Positions 33,746-45,737 of a stretch of 64,000 nucleotides of DNA are shown here, in pieces. This DNA is from Novosphingobium sp. (lineage in GTDB: Bacteria > Pseudomonadota > Alphaproteobacteria > Sphingomonadales > Sphingomonadaceae), in contig NZ_JAPZQX010000007.1 of NCBI RefSeq assembly GCF_027531025.1, positions 124,001-188,000 on the forward strand, in the 5' to 3' direction. The notes beneath the pieces were generated by a model. That model was not told the origin of the DNA. It did not search any database and saw nothing but the letters and a program-made list of their open reading frames with translations. The position numbers and the translations under genes are program-made. Position 1 is the first letter of the stretch. Each line of letters starts with the position of its first letter.

Positions 33746-36482
33746 GCCGCTACCTCTACTGTCTCGTCGTCCGCCGCTTCAAGCAGGCGCTTCTCGACCG
33801 ACCTCAGCCGCTGGACGCCGTCCACCTTCTCGCCCAACAAGTCGGTGACGTAGAAGGTATCGGCCGCGCGTTCGCCATAAGTGGCGATATGGGCCGAATG
33901 GACGATCAGCTTGGCCTCGAACAGCGCGCGGGCCAGGCGGTTGAGCAGGGCCGGGCGGTCGCGGGCATTGACCTCGATCACGGTGAAGCGGTTGCTGGCC
34001 TGGTTGTCGAACTCCACGCGCGGGGCAACGTCGAAGGCATCGGCGCGCGGACGGGCCAGCGGGCGGGCGGCCAGCTGGGTCACCAGCTTGATCTTGCCGC
34101 CCAGCGCATCGCCGATCATGGTCCGGATCCGGGCCAGCTGGCTTTCTTCGGAAAACGGCCGACCCAGCGGGTCCTGGACCAGGAAATTGTCCACCGCCAT
34201 GCCATTCTTCGCGGTGTGGATCCGCGCGTCGATGATGTTGCCGCCGGCCAGGTGGATGCCCCCGGCAATGCGATAGAACAGCCCCGGATGGTCAGCCGCG
34301 ATCACCGTGACCAGAGTGGCCCCGCGCGCGGCATAGTATTCGGTGTGAACGTCCAATGCCTTGCCGGCGGCTTTGTCGAGCTGGATCAGGTTCATCGCGA
34401 TGATGTCGTCCGGCTCGGCGATCCAGTAGGCATCGCCCAGCTGTTTGCCGACCGTCTCGACCAGACCTGCCCGCTGGCCCAGCCGTTCGCCGACGACCCG
34501 CTGCTTGGCGGCGATCCGCTCGGCCCGGCCGTGCTGGACATGGCCCAGCCGCAGCCGCTCCTCGGCGGCTTCGTAAAGCTCGTGGATCAGCTGCCGCTTC
34601 CAGCTGTTCCACACGCCGGGGCCGACCGCGCGGATATCGACGATGGTCAGCAGCGCCAGCAGCCGCAGCCGCTCGATCGATTGCACCTGGCCGACGAAAT
34701 CGGTGATCGTCTTCCAGTCGGCCAAGTCGCGCTTGAAGGCGGTTGCGCTCATGATCAGGTGGTTGCGCACCAGCCAGGAAACCAGCTCGGTCTCCTTCTC
34801 ATCCAGCCCGAAGCGCGGGCACAGCTTCAGCGCCACGTCCGCCCCCAGCACCGAATGATCGCCGCGCCGCCCCTTGGCAATGTCGTGCAGCAGCACCGAG
34901 GCATAAAGCGCGCGGCGGTTGACGATCTTGTGGACCAGCGCGGTGGCGAGCGGATGGTCCTGCTTCATCTCGCCGCGCTCGATCCGCGCAAGCAGGCCGA
35001 TGGCGCGGATCGTGTGCTCGTCCACCGTATAGTGGTGGTACATGTCGAACTGCATCTGCGCGTTGACCCGCCCGAAATCGGGCACGAACCGGCCGAAGAC
35101 GCCCGCCTCGTTGAGCCAGCGCAACGCCGTTTCGGGGTCCTTGCGGCTGGTCAGCAGATCAAGGAACAGCGCGTTGGCGCGCGGCTCGGTGCGCAGGCTA
35201 TCGACCAGGCGGGCATCGCGCACCGCCAGCCGCATCGCTTCCGGGTGCAGTTCGAACCCGTTGCTGTCAGCCAGGGCGAAGATTTCCAGCAGCCGGGCCG
35301 GATCGCCCGCGAACCAGTCGTTCGCCGGCACGTTGATCCGGCCGCCGAACACCGGATAGCCGCCCACCATCCGCCGCCGCGCGCGAAAGCCCGCCAGCAG
35401 TCCGCGCGGCTGCCTGCGGCCCGATTGCTCTTCCAGCTGGGCCAGGAACAGCCCGGTCAGGTGGCCGACGGTCTTCGCCTGGAGAAAGAAGAACTGCATG
35501 AAGCGTTCGACCGCGCTCTTGCCCGGGCGATCGGCAAACTGCATCCGCGCGGCCACCTCGCGCTGCAGGTCGAAGGTCAGCCGGTCCTCGGCGCGGCGGG
35601 TGATGGTGTGGAGGTGGCAGCGCACCGCCCAGAAGAAGTCCTCGGCGCGGCGGAACTTGCGGTACTCGGCCGGGGTCAGCAGCCCCACCGTGACCAGCTC
35701 CGATGAATCGCGCACCTTGTGCAGGTATTTGCCGATCCAGTAGAGCGTGTGGAGGTCGCGCAGGCCGCCCTTGCCTTCCTTCACATTGGGTTCGACGACA
35801 TAGCGGCTGTCGCCCAGTCGCTTGTGCCGCTCGTTGCGCTCGGCCAGCTTCTCGGTGATGAAATCGCGCTCGGTCCCGGCGACCACTTCGGCGCGGAACC
35901 GGGCCTGGGCCTCGTCGAACAGGGCCTGGTCGCCCCAGACATAGCGCCCTTCGAGCTGGGCGGTGCGGATCGTCAGGTCACCGCGCGCCATCCGCACCAT
36001 CTCGTCGAGCGAGCGGCTGGAATGGCCAACCTTCAGCGACAGGTCCCACAGGAAATAGAGCATCGCCTCGATCACCTGCTCGCACCAGGGCGTCTGCTTG
36101 ATCGGGGTGAGGAAGGCGATGTCGACGTCCGAATGGGGCGCCATCTCGCCCCGGCCATAGCCGCCGACCGCCATGATCGTCAGCCGTTCGCCCGACGAGC
36201 GGTTGCCCGATGGATAGACGTCGGCCACCACGTGATCGTGGACCACGCGTACCAGCTGATCGACCAGGAAGGCCTGGGCGGCGGCGCTGTCACGCCCGGC
36301 GCTGGGCTTTTCAGACAGGCGGCGCGCGATCTCGGCCCGCCCGGCCGCCAGCGCGCCGCGCAATAGCTCCACCACGGCCGGCCGTGCCGCTGCCGCGCCC
36401 TTGTCGGCCACCAGATCGGCAATCGCCCCGGCCAGCGCGCGCCGATCGACGATCGCGCGCTGGTCCGGGATGCTGCGCTGGC

Positions 36483-38195
<1,713 letters not shown>

Positions 38196-38340
38196 GCGAC
38201 ATCCTTATCCTCATGTTGAGGGACGCCCCCCGTCCTGGCGTCCTGTCGGGTTTGTTTCCCGGCTTCGTCTGTGCCAGAAGGCCGCGCGTATGGTCGCGTC
38301 GGAATCTCCTCTGGCAGCGCCCATTTAGGGAGATACTTGC

Positions 38341-39204
38341 GTGCTGTCACTAGCGCTTGCCGTAGCGGCCAATCCTGAGCCGATTCACTGGATCGACCTG
38401 GGCCTCAAGCCCTATCTGTTCGAGATCGGATCGTTCCAGTTGCGCTGGTACAGCCTGGCTTACCTGGGTGGAATTCTGCTGGGCTATTGGCACCTCGGCA
38501 AGATGATCAAGGCCCCCGGCGCACCGATGGCGCAGCGCCACCTCGATGACCTGTTCTTCTACTGCACGCTGGGGATCATCCTGGGCGGGCGGCTGGGCTA
38601 TGCCACGTTCTACAGCCCCGAACTGTGGTCGAACCCGCTGGAACTGCTCAAGCTGTGGAACGGCGGGATGAGCTTCCACGGCGGGCTGGTCGGCACGGTG
38701 GTGGCGATGGGCTGGGTCGCCTGGCGCGGTGGGCTCAGCTTCTTGCGGGTGATCGATTATGTCGCCGTGGTCGTGCCCTTCGGCATGCTGTTCGGGCGGC
38801 TGGCGAACTTCATCAATGGCGAGCTGTGGGGCCGCGTGGCGGAAAGCCCGATCGCCTGGGCCATGATCTTCCCCGGGGCCGGACCCTATGCCCGCCATCC
38901 CAGCCAGCTTTACCAGGCGGGCCTTGAAGGCCTGCTGATGATGCTGGTGATGCTCTGGCTGTTCTGGCGCACCAAGGCGCGCTGGCGGCCGGGCCTGCTG
39001 GGCGCCACCTTTGCGACCGGCCTGGGCCTGGCGCGCTTCGTGGCCGAATACTTCCGCGAACCCGATGCCCAGCTCAGCGAATTTGCCGTCCGTACCGGCC
39101 TGTCGATGGGCCAGTGGCTGAGCCTGCCGTTGCTGGTGGTGGGCGTGGTCTTCCTGGTCCGGGCGCTGGTCCGCCCGCCGCTGGGCGCGGCCAAACAGGC
39201 GTAG
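38341..39204 (+). CDS. lgt: prolipoprotein diacylglyceryl transferase
   Basis: A 287-residue inner-membrane enzyme with about seven helices that attaches diacylglycerol to the lipobox Cys, the first step of lipoprotein maturation. The Lgt signature GRLANFINGELWGR is present, together with GGMSFHGGLVG and the C-terminal RFVAEYFREPD. The GTG start at 38341 is the first in frame and gives normal length. It serves the lipoproteins in this window (genes at 635, 14119 and 62536). The next gene starts 7 bases after the stop. Confidence 0.97.
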   Translation: MLSLALAVAANPEPIHWIDLGLKPYLFEIGSFQLRWYSLAYLGGILLGYWHLGKMIKAPGAPMAQRHLDDLFFYCTLGIILGGRLGYATFYSPELWSNPLELLKLWNGGMSFHGGLVGTVVAMGWVAWRGGLSFLRVIDYVAVVVPFGMLFGRLANFINGELWGRVAESPIAWAMIFPGAGPYARHPSQLYQAGLEGLLMMLVMLWLFWRTKARWRPGLLGATFATGLGLARFVAEYFREPDAQLSEFAVRTGLSMGQWLSLPLLVVGVVFLVRALVRPPLGAAKQA

Positions 39205-39211
39205 GCCGGGG

Positions 39212-40273
39212 ATGGAGCCGGCCGGGGGCGAGCCGCTCGCCGCGATCTTTCGTCGGCTGGTCGCCAATACCGGGCCGATCAGCCTGATGCATTACATGGG
39301 CGAGGCGAACGCCCGGTACTATTCCAGCCGCGATCCGCTCGGCAGTGCGGGCGATTTCGTCACCGCGCCCGAAATCAGCCAGATGTTCGGCGAACTGATC
39401 GGGCTGTGGCTGGCCGACATGTGGATCAACGCCGGGCGCGAGGAACCGGTCCACTATGTCGAGCTGGGGCCAGGGCGCGGCACTCTGGCCAGCGATGCCC
39501 TGCGCGTGGCCAGGCGCTATGGTCTGACCCCTTCGATCCACTTCGTCGAAAGTTCCACCGCGCTCAAGGACGTGCAGCTCGCCACGGTGCCGGGCGCTCA
39601 GTGGCACCACGATCTGTCGACCGTGCCACCCTATGGCCCGGTGCTGATCGTCGCGAACGAGTTCCTCGATGCCCTGCCGGTGCGGCAACTGGTCAAGACG
39701 CCCGATGGCTGGCGCGAACGGATGGTCGTGCCGGATGGTGACCGCTTCGTCTGCGTGGCCGGGCCGCAGCCGATGGACCCGGCCGTGCCCGAGGCGCGGC
39801 GCATTGCGCCCGATGGTACGATCTACGAGCTGTGCCCCGGTGCGGCAGCCACGGTCTATGAAGTGGCCGGGCGGCTGAAGGAGCAGGGCGGGGCGGCCCT
39901 GTTCATCGATTATGGCCACGATGCGCCGCGCGATGGCTCGACCCTGCAGGCGGTGCGCGCCCATCTCAAGGTCGATCCCTTCGTGGGGCCGGGCGAGGCG
40001 GACCTGACCGCCCATGTCGATTTCGCCGCGCTCGCGCCGATTGCCCAGTCGCGCGGGGTGCGCTGGCTGGGCACCGTGCCGCAGGGCCGCTGGCTGCGCG
40101 AGCTGGGGATCGAGGCGCGGGCCGAGGCGCTGGCCGCGACCGCGCCCGAACATGCCGCCGCGATCCACGAGGCCAAGGACCGGCTGATCGGCGAAGGGCA
40201 GATGGGTCTGCTGTTCAAGGTGATGGGCCTGGCCGCGCCGAACTGGCCCGGTGGGGCCGGGTTCGCCGGTTAA
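39212..40273 (+). CDS. SAM-dependent methyltransferase, MidA/NDUFAF7 family
   Basis: A 353-residue DUF185 protein. The SAM-binding motif ELGPGRGTLASD (about 81-92), ANEFLDALPVRQ and FIDYGHDAPRDGSTLQAVRAH are characteristic. The mitochondrial relative NDUFAF7 dimethylates an arginine of complex I; bacterial members probably act on a similar target. lgt followed by this family is a common alphaproteobacterial arrangement. ATG 39212 lies 7 bases after lgt, so the two are co-transcribed. Confidence 0.88.
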   Translation: MEPAGGEPLAAIFRRLVANTGPISLMHYMGEANARYYSSRDPLGSAGDFVTAPEISQMFGELIGLWLADMWINAGREEPVHYVELGPGRGTLASDALRVARRYGLTPSIHFVESSTALKDVQLATVPGAQWHHDLSTVPPYGPVLIVANEFLDALPVRQLVKTPDGWRERMVVPDGDRFVCVAGPQPMDPAVPEARRIAPDGTIYELCPGAAATVYEVAGRLKEQGGAALFIDYGHDAPRDGSTLQAVRAHLKVDPFVGPGEADLTAHVDFAALAPIAQSRGVRWLGTVPQGRWLRELGIEARAEALAATAPEHAAAIHEAKDRLIGEGQMGLLFKVMGLAAPNWPGGAGFAG

Positions 40274-40338
40274 TTTCAAGCGTAACCGGTTTGCGATAGC
40301 GTGCTGGCTTGCTATGCGCTTGGTCTCAAGGAGTAACC

Positions 40339-41508
40339 ATGCGCGCCACCCCCGATTTCGATTTCGCCCTGCCCGAAAGCGCCGCGATGATCCGCGAGGT
40401 CACCGCCCGCTTTGCCGATGAACAGATCGCGCCGCTGGCCGCGAAGGCCGATGCCGAGGACTGGTTCCCGCGCGCCGAATTGTGGCCCGCGATGGGCGAG
40501 CTGGGCCTGCACGGGATCACAGTCGAAGAGGAATGGGGCGGGCTGGGCCTGGGCTATCTCGACCATGTGATCGCGGTGGAAGAAGTCTCCCGCGCCTCGG
40601 CTTCGATCGGCCTGTCCTATGGGGCGCACTCCAACCTCTGCGTCAACCAGATCCGCCGCTGGGGCAATGACGAGCAGAAGACGAAGTACCTGGGCAAGCT
40701 GATCTCGGGCGAGCACGTCGGCAGCCTCGCCATGTCGGAAGCCGGGGCCGGGTCGGACGTGGTTTCGATGAAGCTGAAGGCCGATGCGGTGCAGGGCGGC
40801 TATGTGCTGAACGGCACCAAGTTCTGGATCACCAACGCGACCTATGCCGATACCCTGGTGGTCTATGCCAAGACCGCGCCCGAGGCCGGATCGCGCGGGA
40901 TCACCGCTTTCCTGATCGAAAAGGGCGATGAAGGTTTCAGCATCGGCCAGAAGATCGACAAGATGGGGATGCGGGGCAGCCCCACGGCCGAGCTGGTGTT
41001 CAACGACTGCTTCATTCCCGAAGAGCGGATCATGGGGCCCCTTCATGGCGGCGTCGGCGTGCTGATGAGCGGCCTCGATTACGAGCGCGTGGTCCTGGCC
41101 GGGCTGCAGCTGGGCATCATGCAGGCCTGCCTCGATACGGTCATCCCCTACCTGCGCGAGAGGAAGCAGTTCGGGAAGCCGATCGGCGCCTTCCAGCTGA
41201 TGCAGGCCAAGGTGGCGGACATGTACGTCGCGCTGCAATCGGCCCGCGCCTATACCTATGCCGTCGCGAAAAGCTGCGACGCCGGGCAGACCACCCGCTT
41301 CGATGCGGCCGGTGCGATCCTGCTGGCCAGCGAAAACGCCTTCAAGGTCGCGGGCGAAGCAGTCCAGGCGCTGGGCGGGGCGGGCTATACCAAGGACTGG
41401 CCGGTGGAGCGTTATCTGCGCGATGCCAAGCTGCTCGATATCGGCGCCGGCACCAACGAGATCCGCCGCATGCTGATCGGCCGCGAGCTGATCGGGGCCT
41501 CTGGATGA
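40339..41508 (+). CDS. ivd: isovaleryl-CoA dehydrogenase
   Basis: A 389-residue flavoenzyme of leucine breakdown, isovaleryl-CoA to 3-methylcrotonyl-CoA. The catalytic Glu is at the isovaleryl-type position (Glu249 in GLDYERVVLAG), while the medium-chain position reads IGAGTNEIRR, exactly as in human IVD. Other marks are AMSEAGAGSDVVSM and RERKQFGKPIGAFQLMQ. ATG 40339 follows AAGGAG. The stop overlaps the ATG of an unrelated HIRAN gene (ATGA). It would normally adjoin carboxylase genes; here mccB comes 2.5 kb later. Confidence 0.95.
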   Translation: MRATPDFDFALPESAAMIREVTARFADEQIAPLAAKADAEDWFPRAELWPAMGELGLHGITVEEEWGGLGLGYLDHVIAVEEVSRASASIGLSYGAHSNLCVNQIRRWGNDEQKTKYLGKLISGEHVGSLAMSEAGAGSDVVSMKLKADAVQGGYVLNGTKFWITNATYADTLVVYAKTAPEAGSRGITAFLIEKGDEGFSIGQKIDKMGMRGSPTAELVFNDCFIPEERIMGPLHGGVGVLMSGLDYERVVLAGLQLGIMQACLDTVIPYLRERKQFGKPIGAFQLMQAKVADMYVALQSARAYTYAVAKSCDAGQTTRFDAAGAILLASENAFKVAGEAVQALGGAGYTKDWPVERYLRDAKLLDIGAGTNEIRRMLIGRELIGASG

Positions 41509-41987
41509 AGGCTCCGCCGAGAAAGAAATTGTACCACTTGTCTGGCGAGGGGCAGGTCAATGGCGATGGCTCTCACAGACAGGCCATCCTGAAATCATGC
41601 CTTCCTGGCATGTCTGTCGATTTGGTTCGCGAACCGAACAACCCTTACGACCCAAATGCTATCGCAGCTCATGTCAATGGCATGTGTATTGGTTATATCG
41701 CTAGAGAGGATGCAGAGGCGCTCGTAGGTCACATGGAGCTGGGTCGGGTTTTTAAGGCTCAGATCAACGAGCTTAGAGGTGGGATGCGGGACTTTCCCAA
41801 TTTCGGTTGTGTTCTATGCGTCGTGGACGAGGCCCTTCCATTCTTGAGCCCCAAGCCACTGGAACCGACCCAAGTCTTTTACCGTGGTTTAGGTTACTCG
41901 CAGTCTGGCAACTCGTCCGGGCCAAGAAACTCTCAGGGTCTAATCGGGCGATTTCTGACTGGCTTAATGAGTGCGATAAAGCGGTAA
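41505..41987 (+). CDS. HIRAN-domain protein in a lower-GC insert
   Basis: A 160-residue protein. Residues about 25-105 match a HIRAN domain: LPGMSVDLVREPNNPYDPNAIAAHVNGMCIGYIAREDAEAL. HIRAN domains bind 3' ends of single-stranded DNA and are often attached to helicases or nucleases; here the domain stands alone with a Ser/Gly-rich tail. Base and codon use differ from all neighbours: GC is visibly lower and AGA, CTA, TTA and TTT are frequent. This suggests recent transfer. The start overlaps the ivd stop by four bases, yet nothing ties its function to leucine catabolism. No integrase or target-site repeat was seen around it. Confidence 0.78.
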   Translation: MKAPPRKKLYHLSGEGQVNGDGSHRQAILKSCLPGMSVDLVREPNNPYDPNAIAAHVNGMCIGYIAREDAEALVGHMELGRVFKAQINELRGGMRDFPNFGCVLCVVDEALPFLSPKPLEPTQVFYRGLGYSQSGNSSGPRNSQGLIGRFLTGLMSAIKR

Positions 41988-42089
41988 CCGAGGTTAGTGG
42001 GTTCGCCGGCGAGACGAGAAGTCTGTAGTGGCTGGACCGGACTATACAGCCCGTTATAGATCAGGGTGATGGGGAATTAAGGAGTAGCT

Positions 42090-43691
42090 ATGGTCGATTC
42101 CCCTGACGCGTCGACGCGCGGTTTCCTGGGCTGGGTTGAACGGGTTGGCAACAAGCTGCCGGAACCGGCCATGATCTTCGTCTGGCTGATTGCCTTCCTG
42201 ATGCTGCTGTCGGCGCTGGGCGCTGCGCTCGGCTGGTCGGCTTCGCTCAATTACACAGGCAAGGAAGCGCCGCAGTGGGGTGAGCTCAAGGACGGGGTGC
42301 TGACCTATCGCGCCACCAGCCTGTTCTCGGAAGAGAACATGGCCCGCCTGTTGACCGAGATGCCCAAGACGCTGACCGGCTTTGCCCCGCTCGGCATGGT
42401 CATGGTGCTGATCCTCGGCGCGGCGGTGGCCGAGCGGACCGGGCTGCTCTCGGCGTTGATCCGTGCTTCGCTGCGCAATGCCCCGCGCGCGGTGATGACC
42501 CCGATCGTGGCGGTGATCGGGATGGTTTCGCACCATGCCTCGGACGCGGCCTATGTGGTATTCATCCCGCTCGCGGCGATCCTCTACGCTTCGGTCGGGC
42601 GGCATCCGCTGGTTGGCCTCGCCGCCGCTTTCGCCGGGGTTTCGGGCGGCTTTGCCGGCAATATCACGCCGGGTCAGATGGACGTGCTGCTGTTCGGCTT
42701 CACCCAGGAGGCGGCGCGGATCATCGATCCGGCCTGGACCATGAACCCGCTGGGCAACTGGTATTTCATCGTCGCGATCGTGGCGGTTTTCACCCCGATC
42801 ATCTGGTACATCACCGACCGCGTGATCGAGCCGCGGCTGGGCCAGTGGAGAAGCACGCCCGATGAGGAACTGCGCGCCGAACTGGCCAAGTCGGAAGTGA
42901 CCGCAATCGAGCGGCGCGGGCTGCGCCGGGCAGGCCTGGCTGCGCTGGCGGTGATCGTGCTTTATGCCGCCCTCAGCCTGTGGACCGGCTATACCCCGCT
43001 GATAGACGAAACCAGGACCGGCCCAGCCCAGCTCCAGCCGTTCTATTCGGGGCTGATCGCGGGCTTCTTCCTGCTCTTCCTGGCCAGCGGCACGGCCTAT
43101 GGCTTTGCCACCGGCGTCCTCCACGGTTCGAAGGACGTGATCGCGATGATGCAGGAAGGGGTGCGGATGCTGGCGCCTTACCTGGTTTTCGTGTTCTTCG
43201 CCGCGCACTTCGTCGCCATGTTCAACTGGTCGCGGCTGGGGCCGATCTTCGCGATCGACGGCGCGCTGGCGCTGCAACAGATGGCCGTGCCGGCACCGGT
43301 TCTGCTGGCCGGGGTGCAGTTCGTCTCGTCCTTCCTCGACCTGTTTATCGGCTCGGCTGCCGCCAAGTGGAGCGCGATGGCCCCGGTCGTCGTGCCCAAG
43401 TTCATGCTGCTGGGGATCAGCCCGGAAATGACCACGGCGGCCTATCGGATGGGCGACAGCTATACCAATATCATGACCCCGCTGATGAGCTATTTCCCGC
43501 TGATCCTGGCCTTCGCGCGGCGCTATGACACATCGCTTGGCGTGGGTTCGCTGCTGGCGCTGATGCTGCCCTATGCGCTCAGCTTCATGGTAGCCGGGCT
43601 GGTGATGACGGTCGGCTGGGTCGCGCTCGATCTGCCGTTGGGGCCGGGCGCGCAGGTGTTCTACACGCCGCCGGTGGAGGTTTTGAAATGA
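42090..43691 (+). CDS. AbgT-family transporter
   Basis: A 533-residue inner-membrane protein with about 12 helices and the family phrases NKLPEPAMIFVWLIAFLMLLS, GMVSHHASDAAYVVFIPLAAILY, FVSSFLDLFIGSAAAKWSAMAPVVVPKFMLLGISPE and YRMGDSYTNIMTPLMSYFP. Characterised members move p-aminobenzoyl-glutamate or export sulfonamides (AbgT, MtrF). Its place between ivd and mccB suggests a carboxylic acid related to branched-chain catabolism, but that is inference. ATG with ribosome site AAGGAG. It overlaps the next gene by four bases. Confidence 0.92.
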   Translation: MVDSPDASTRGFLGWVERVGNKLPEPAMIFVWLIAFLMLLSALGAALGWSASLNYTGKEAPQWGELKDGVLTYRATSLFSEENMARLLTEMPKTLTGFAPLGMVMVLILGAAVAERTGLLSALIRASLRNAPRAVMTPIVAVIGMVSHHASDAAYVVFIPLAAILYASVGRHPLVGLAAAFAGVSGGFAGNITPGQMDVLLFGFTQEAARIIDPAWTMNPLGNWYFIVAIVAVFTPIIWYITDRVIEPRLGQWRSTPDEELRAELAKSEVTAIERRGLRRAGLAALAVIVLYAALSLWTGYTPLIDETRTGPAQLQPFYSGLIAGFFLLFLASGTAYGFATGVLHGSKDVIAMMQEGVRMLAPYLVFVFFAAHFVAMFNWSRLGPIFAIDGALALQQMAVPAPVLLAGVQFVSSFLDLFIGSAAAKWSAMAPVVVPKFMLLGISPEMTTAAYRMGDSYTNIMTPLMSYFPLILAFARRYDTSLGVGSLLALMLPYALSFMVAGLVMTVGWVALDLPLGPGAQVFYTPPVEVLK

Positions 43692-44038
43692 ACTGGTTCC
43701 TGATCAGCGCGCTGGCCATGGTGGCTACGGCAGTCATTCACTCGGTCGCCGGCGAACGACGGCTGGTCGGACCCGCCCTGGCCGGGCGGCATGGCGTGTT
43801 CGCCAATGCCCAGTCCCGCAAGGTGCTGCGCGGTGCCTGGCACCTGACCAGTGCCTTCATGCTGCTCACTGCCGCAGTGATGATCTGGCCTGATACCGAT
43901 GGGCAGCTGAAGGCGCTGGTGGCGGGAGTGTGGTTGGTGATCGGTCTGGTTTCGCTGGTATCGACCCGCGGCAAGCATGTTGGCTGGCCGACGCTGACGC
44001 TCTCGGGTATCGCCGGTCTGGCAGGAGCCTGGGCATGA
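43688..44038 (+). CDS. small four-helix membrane protein
   Basis: A 116-residue inner-membrane protein with hydrophobic segments near residues 3-20, 50-67, 76-92 and 100-115, and a conserved-looking [14 protein letters not shown]...[12 protein letters not shown] loop. I do not know a named family. ATGA overlaps on both sides (AbgT gene upstream, mccB downstream) place it firmly in the operon. It may be a partner of the transporter. Confidence 0.75.
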   Translation: MNWFLISALAMVATAVIHSVAGERRLVGPALAGRHGVFANAQSRKVLRGAWHLTSAFMLLTAAVMIWPDTDGQLKALVAGVWLVIGLVSLVSTRGKHVGWPTLTLSGIAGLAGAWA

Positions 44039-45636
44039 CCGCACCAACACTTTCATCGAACCTCAACCCCGACGATCCGCAGGCCCGGGCGCGCGCCGCG
44101 CACAATCGCGCGCTGGCCGCAGACCTGCGCGCCAGGGTGGCCCAGGCGGCGCTGGGTGGAGATGAACGCGCGCGCGAGCGGCACACCGCGCGCGGCAAGC
44201 TGCTGCCGCGCGAACGGGTCGAACGCCTGCTCGATCCGGGCTCGCCCTTGCTCGAGATCGGGCAACTGGCCGCTGGCGGGGTCTATGGCGAGGACATTCC
44301 CGGCGCGGGCATCATCACCGCGATCGGGCGCGTTTCGGGCCGCCAGTGCATGATCGTGGCCAACGATGCGACGGTGAAGGGCGGGACCTATTATCCGCTG
44401 ACGGTGAAGAAGCACCTGCGCGCGCAGGAGATCGCCGAGGCGAACCACCTGCCCTGTATCTACCTGGTCGATTCCGGCGGGGCCAACCTGCCGCACCAGG
44501 CCGAGGTCTTTCCCGATCGCGATCATTTCGGCCGGATCTTCTTCAACCAGGCTAACATGAGTGCCAAGGGCATCGCACAGGTCGCTTGTGTGATGGGTTC
44601 GTGCACGGCGGGTGGTGCCTATGTGCCTGCCATGTCGGACGAAACGGTCATCGTGCGCGAACAGGGCACGATCTTCCTCGCCGGCCCGCCATTGGTCAAG
44701 GCCGCCACGGGCGAGGAGATCAGCGCCGAGGATCTGGGCGGTGGCGATCTCCACGCCCGCAAGTCTGGCGTAGTCGATCACCTCGCCGAAAACGACGAAC
44801 ACGCCCTGACCATCGTGCGCGACATCGTCTCGCACCTCGGCCCCCGGCACGATCACGGCCTGCCGCTGAAGGAGCCGCGTCCGCCGAAGTATGACGCGGA
44901 AGAGCTTTACAGCCTGATTCCTGAGGATGTCCGCGCGCCATACGACGTCCACGAAGTCATCGCCCGGCTGGTCGATGGCAGCGAATTTCACGAGTTCAAG
45001 GCGCATTACGGCATCACCCTGGTCTGCGGTTTCGCGCACATCTGGGGCATGCCCGTGGCGATCCTTGCCAACAACGGCGTGCTGTTTTCCGAAAGCGCCG
45101 TGAAGGGCGCGCACTTCATCGAGCTGGCCTGTCAGCGCAAGATTCCGCTGCTGTTCCTGCAAAACATCTCGGGCTTCATGGTCGGCGGCAAGTACGAGGC
45201 CGAAGGGATCGCCAAGCACGGCGCCAAGCTGGTCACCGCGGTCGCCACGGCGACTGTACCCAAGATCACCGTCCTGATCGGTGGCTCTTTCGGTGCGGGC
45301 AATTACGGCATGTGCGGCCGGGCCTATTCCCCGCGGTTCCTGTTCACCTGGCCCAATGCCCGCATTTCGGTGATGGGCGGGGAGCAGGCGGCCTCGGTGC
45401 TGGCGACGGTCCACCGCGATGCCGCGAAGTGGAGCCCGGAAGAGGCCGAGGCCTTCAAGAACCCGATCCGCGCCAAGTACGAGGACGAGGGCAATCCCTA
45501 TTACGCCACGGCCCGGCTGTGGGACGATGGGGTGATCGATCCGGTCCAGACCCGCGACGTGCTGGGCCTCGCACTCGCTGCCAGCCTCGAAGCCCCGATC
45601 CCAGATCGCCCGGCCTTCGGCGTGTTCCGGATGTAG
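44035..45636 (+). CDS. mccB: methylcrotonyl-CoA carboxylase, beta (carboxyltransferase) subunit
   Basis: A 533-residue biotin-dependent carboxyltransferase. It carries out the step after isovaleryl-CoA dehydrogenase in leucine degradation. Both carboxyltransferase halves are present: [93 protein letters not shown] and [15 protein letters not shown]. Length and motifs are those of MCC-beta rather than propionyl-CoA carboxylase. The biotin-carrying alpha subunit is not in this window. ATG 44035 overlaps the preceding stop (ATGA). Confidence 0.93.
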   Translation: MTAPTLSSNLNPDDPQARARAAHNRALAADLRARVAQAALGGDERARERHTARGKLLPRERVERLLDPGSPLLEIGQLAAGGVYGEDIPGAGIITAIGRVSGRQCMIVANDATVKGGTYYPLTVKKHLRAQEIAEANHLPCIYLVDSGGANLPHQAEVFPDRDHFGRIFFNQANMSAKGIAQVACVMGSCTAGGAYVPAMSDETVIVREQGTIFLAGPPLVKAATGEEISAEDLGGGDLHARKSGVVDHLAENDEHALTIVRDIVSHLGPRHDHGLPLKEPRPPKYDAEELYSLIPEDVRAPYDVHEVIARLVDGSEFHEFKAHYGITLVCGFAHIWGMPVAILANNGVLFSESAVKGAHFIELACQRKIPLLFLQNISGFMVGGKYEAEGIAKHGAKLVTAVATATVPKITVLIGGSFGAGNYGMCGRAYSPRFLFTWPNARISVMGGEQAASVLATVHRDAAKWSPEEAEAFKNPIRAKYEDEGNPYYATARLWDDGVIDPVQTRDVLGLALAASLEAPIPDRPAFGVFRM

Positions 45637-45737
45637 ACGGGCACCCGCGCACCCGGCCAAAAGGCGTATCGACGCAGGGCAAGCCTGCCCTTATGACCGA
45701 TCGCCAAGACCATAATGATTTGCGGAGAGATCCCTGA

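Noticed and set aside
41505..42089. Integrative element around the HIRAN gene
   Set aside because: No integrase, transposase, flanking direct repeat or tRNA attachment site was found next to the lower-GC stretch.
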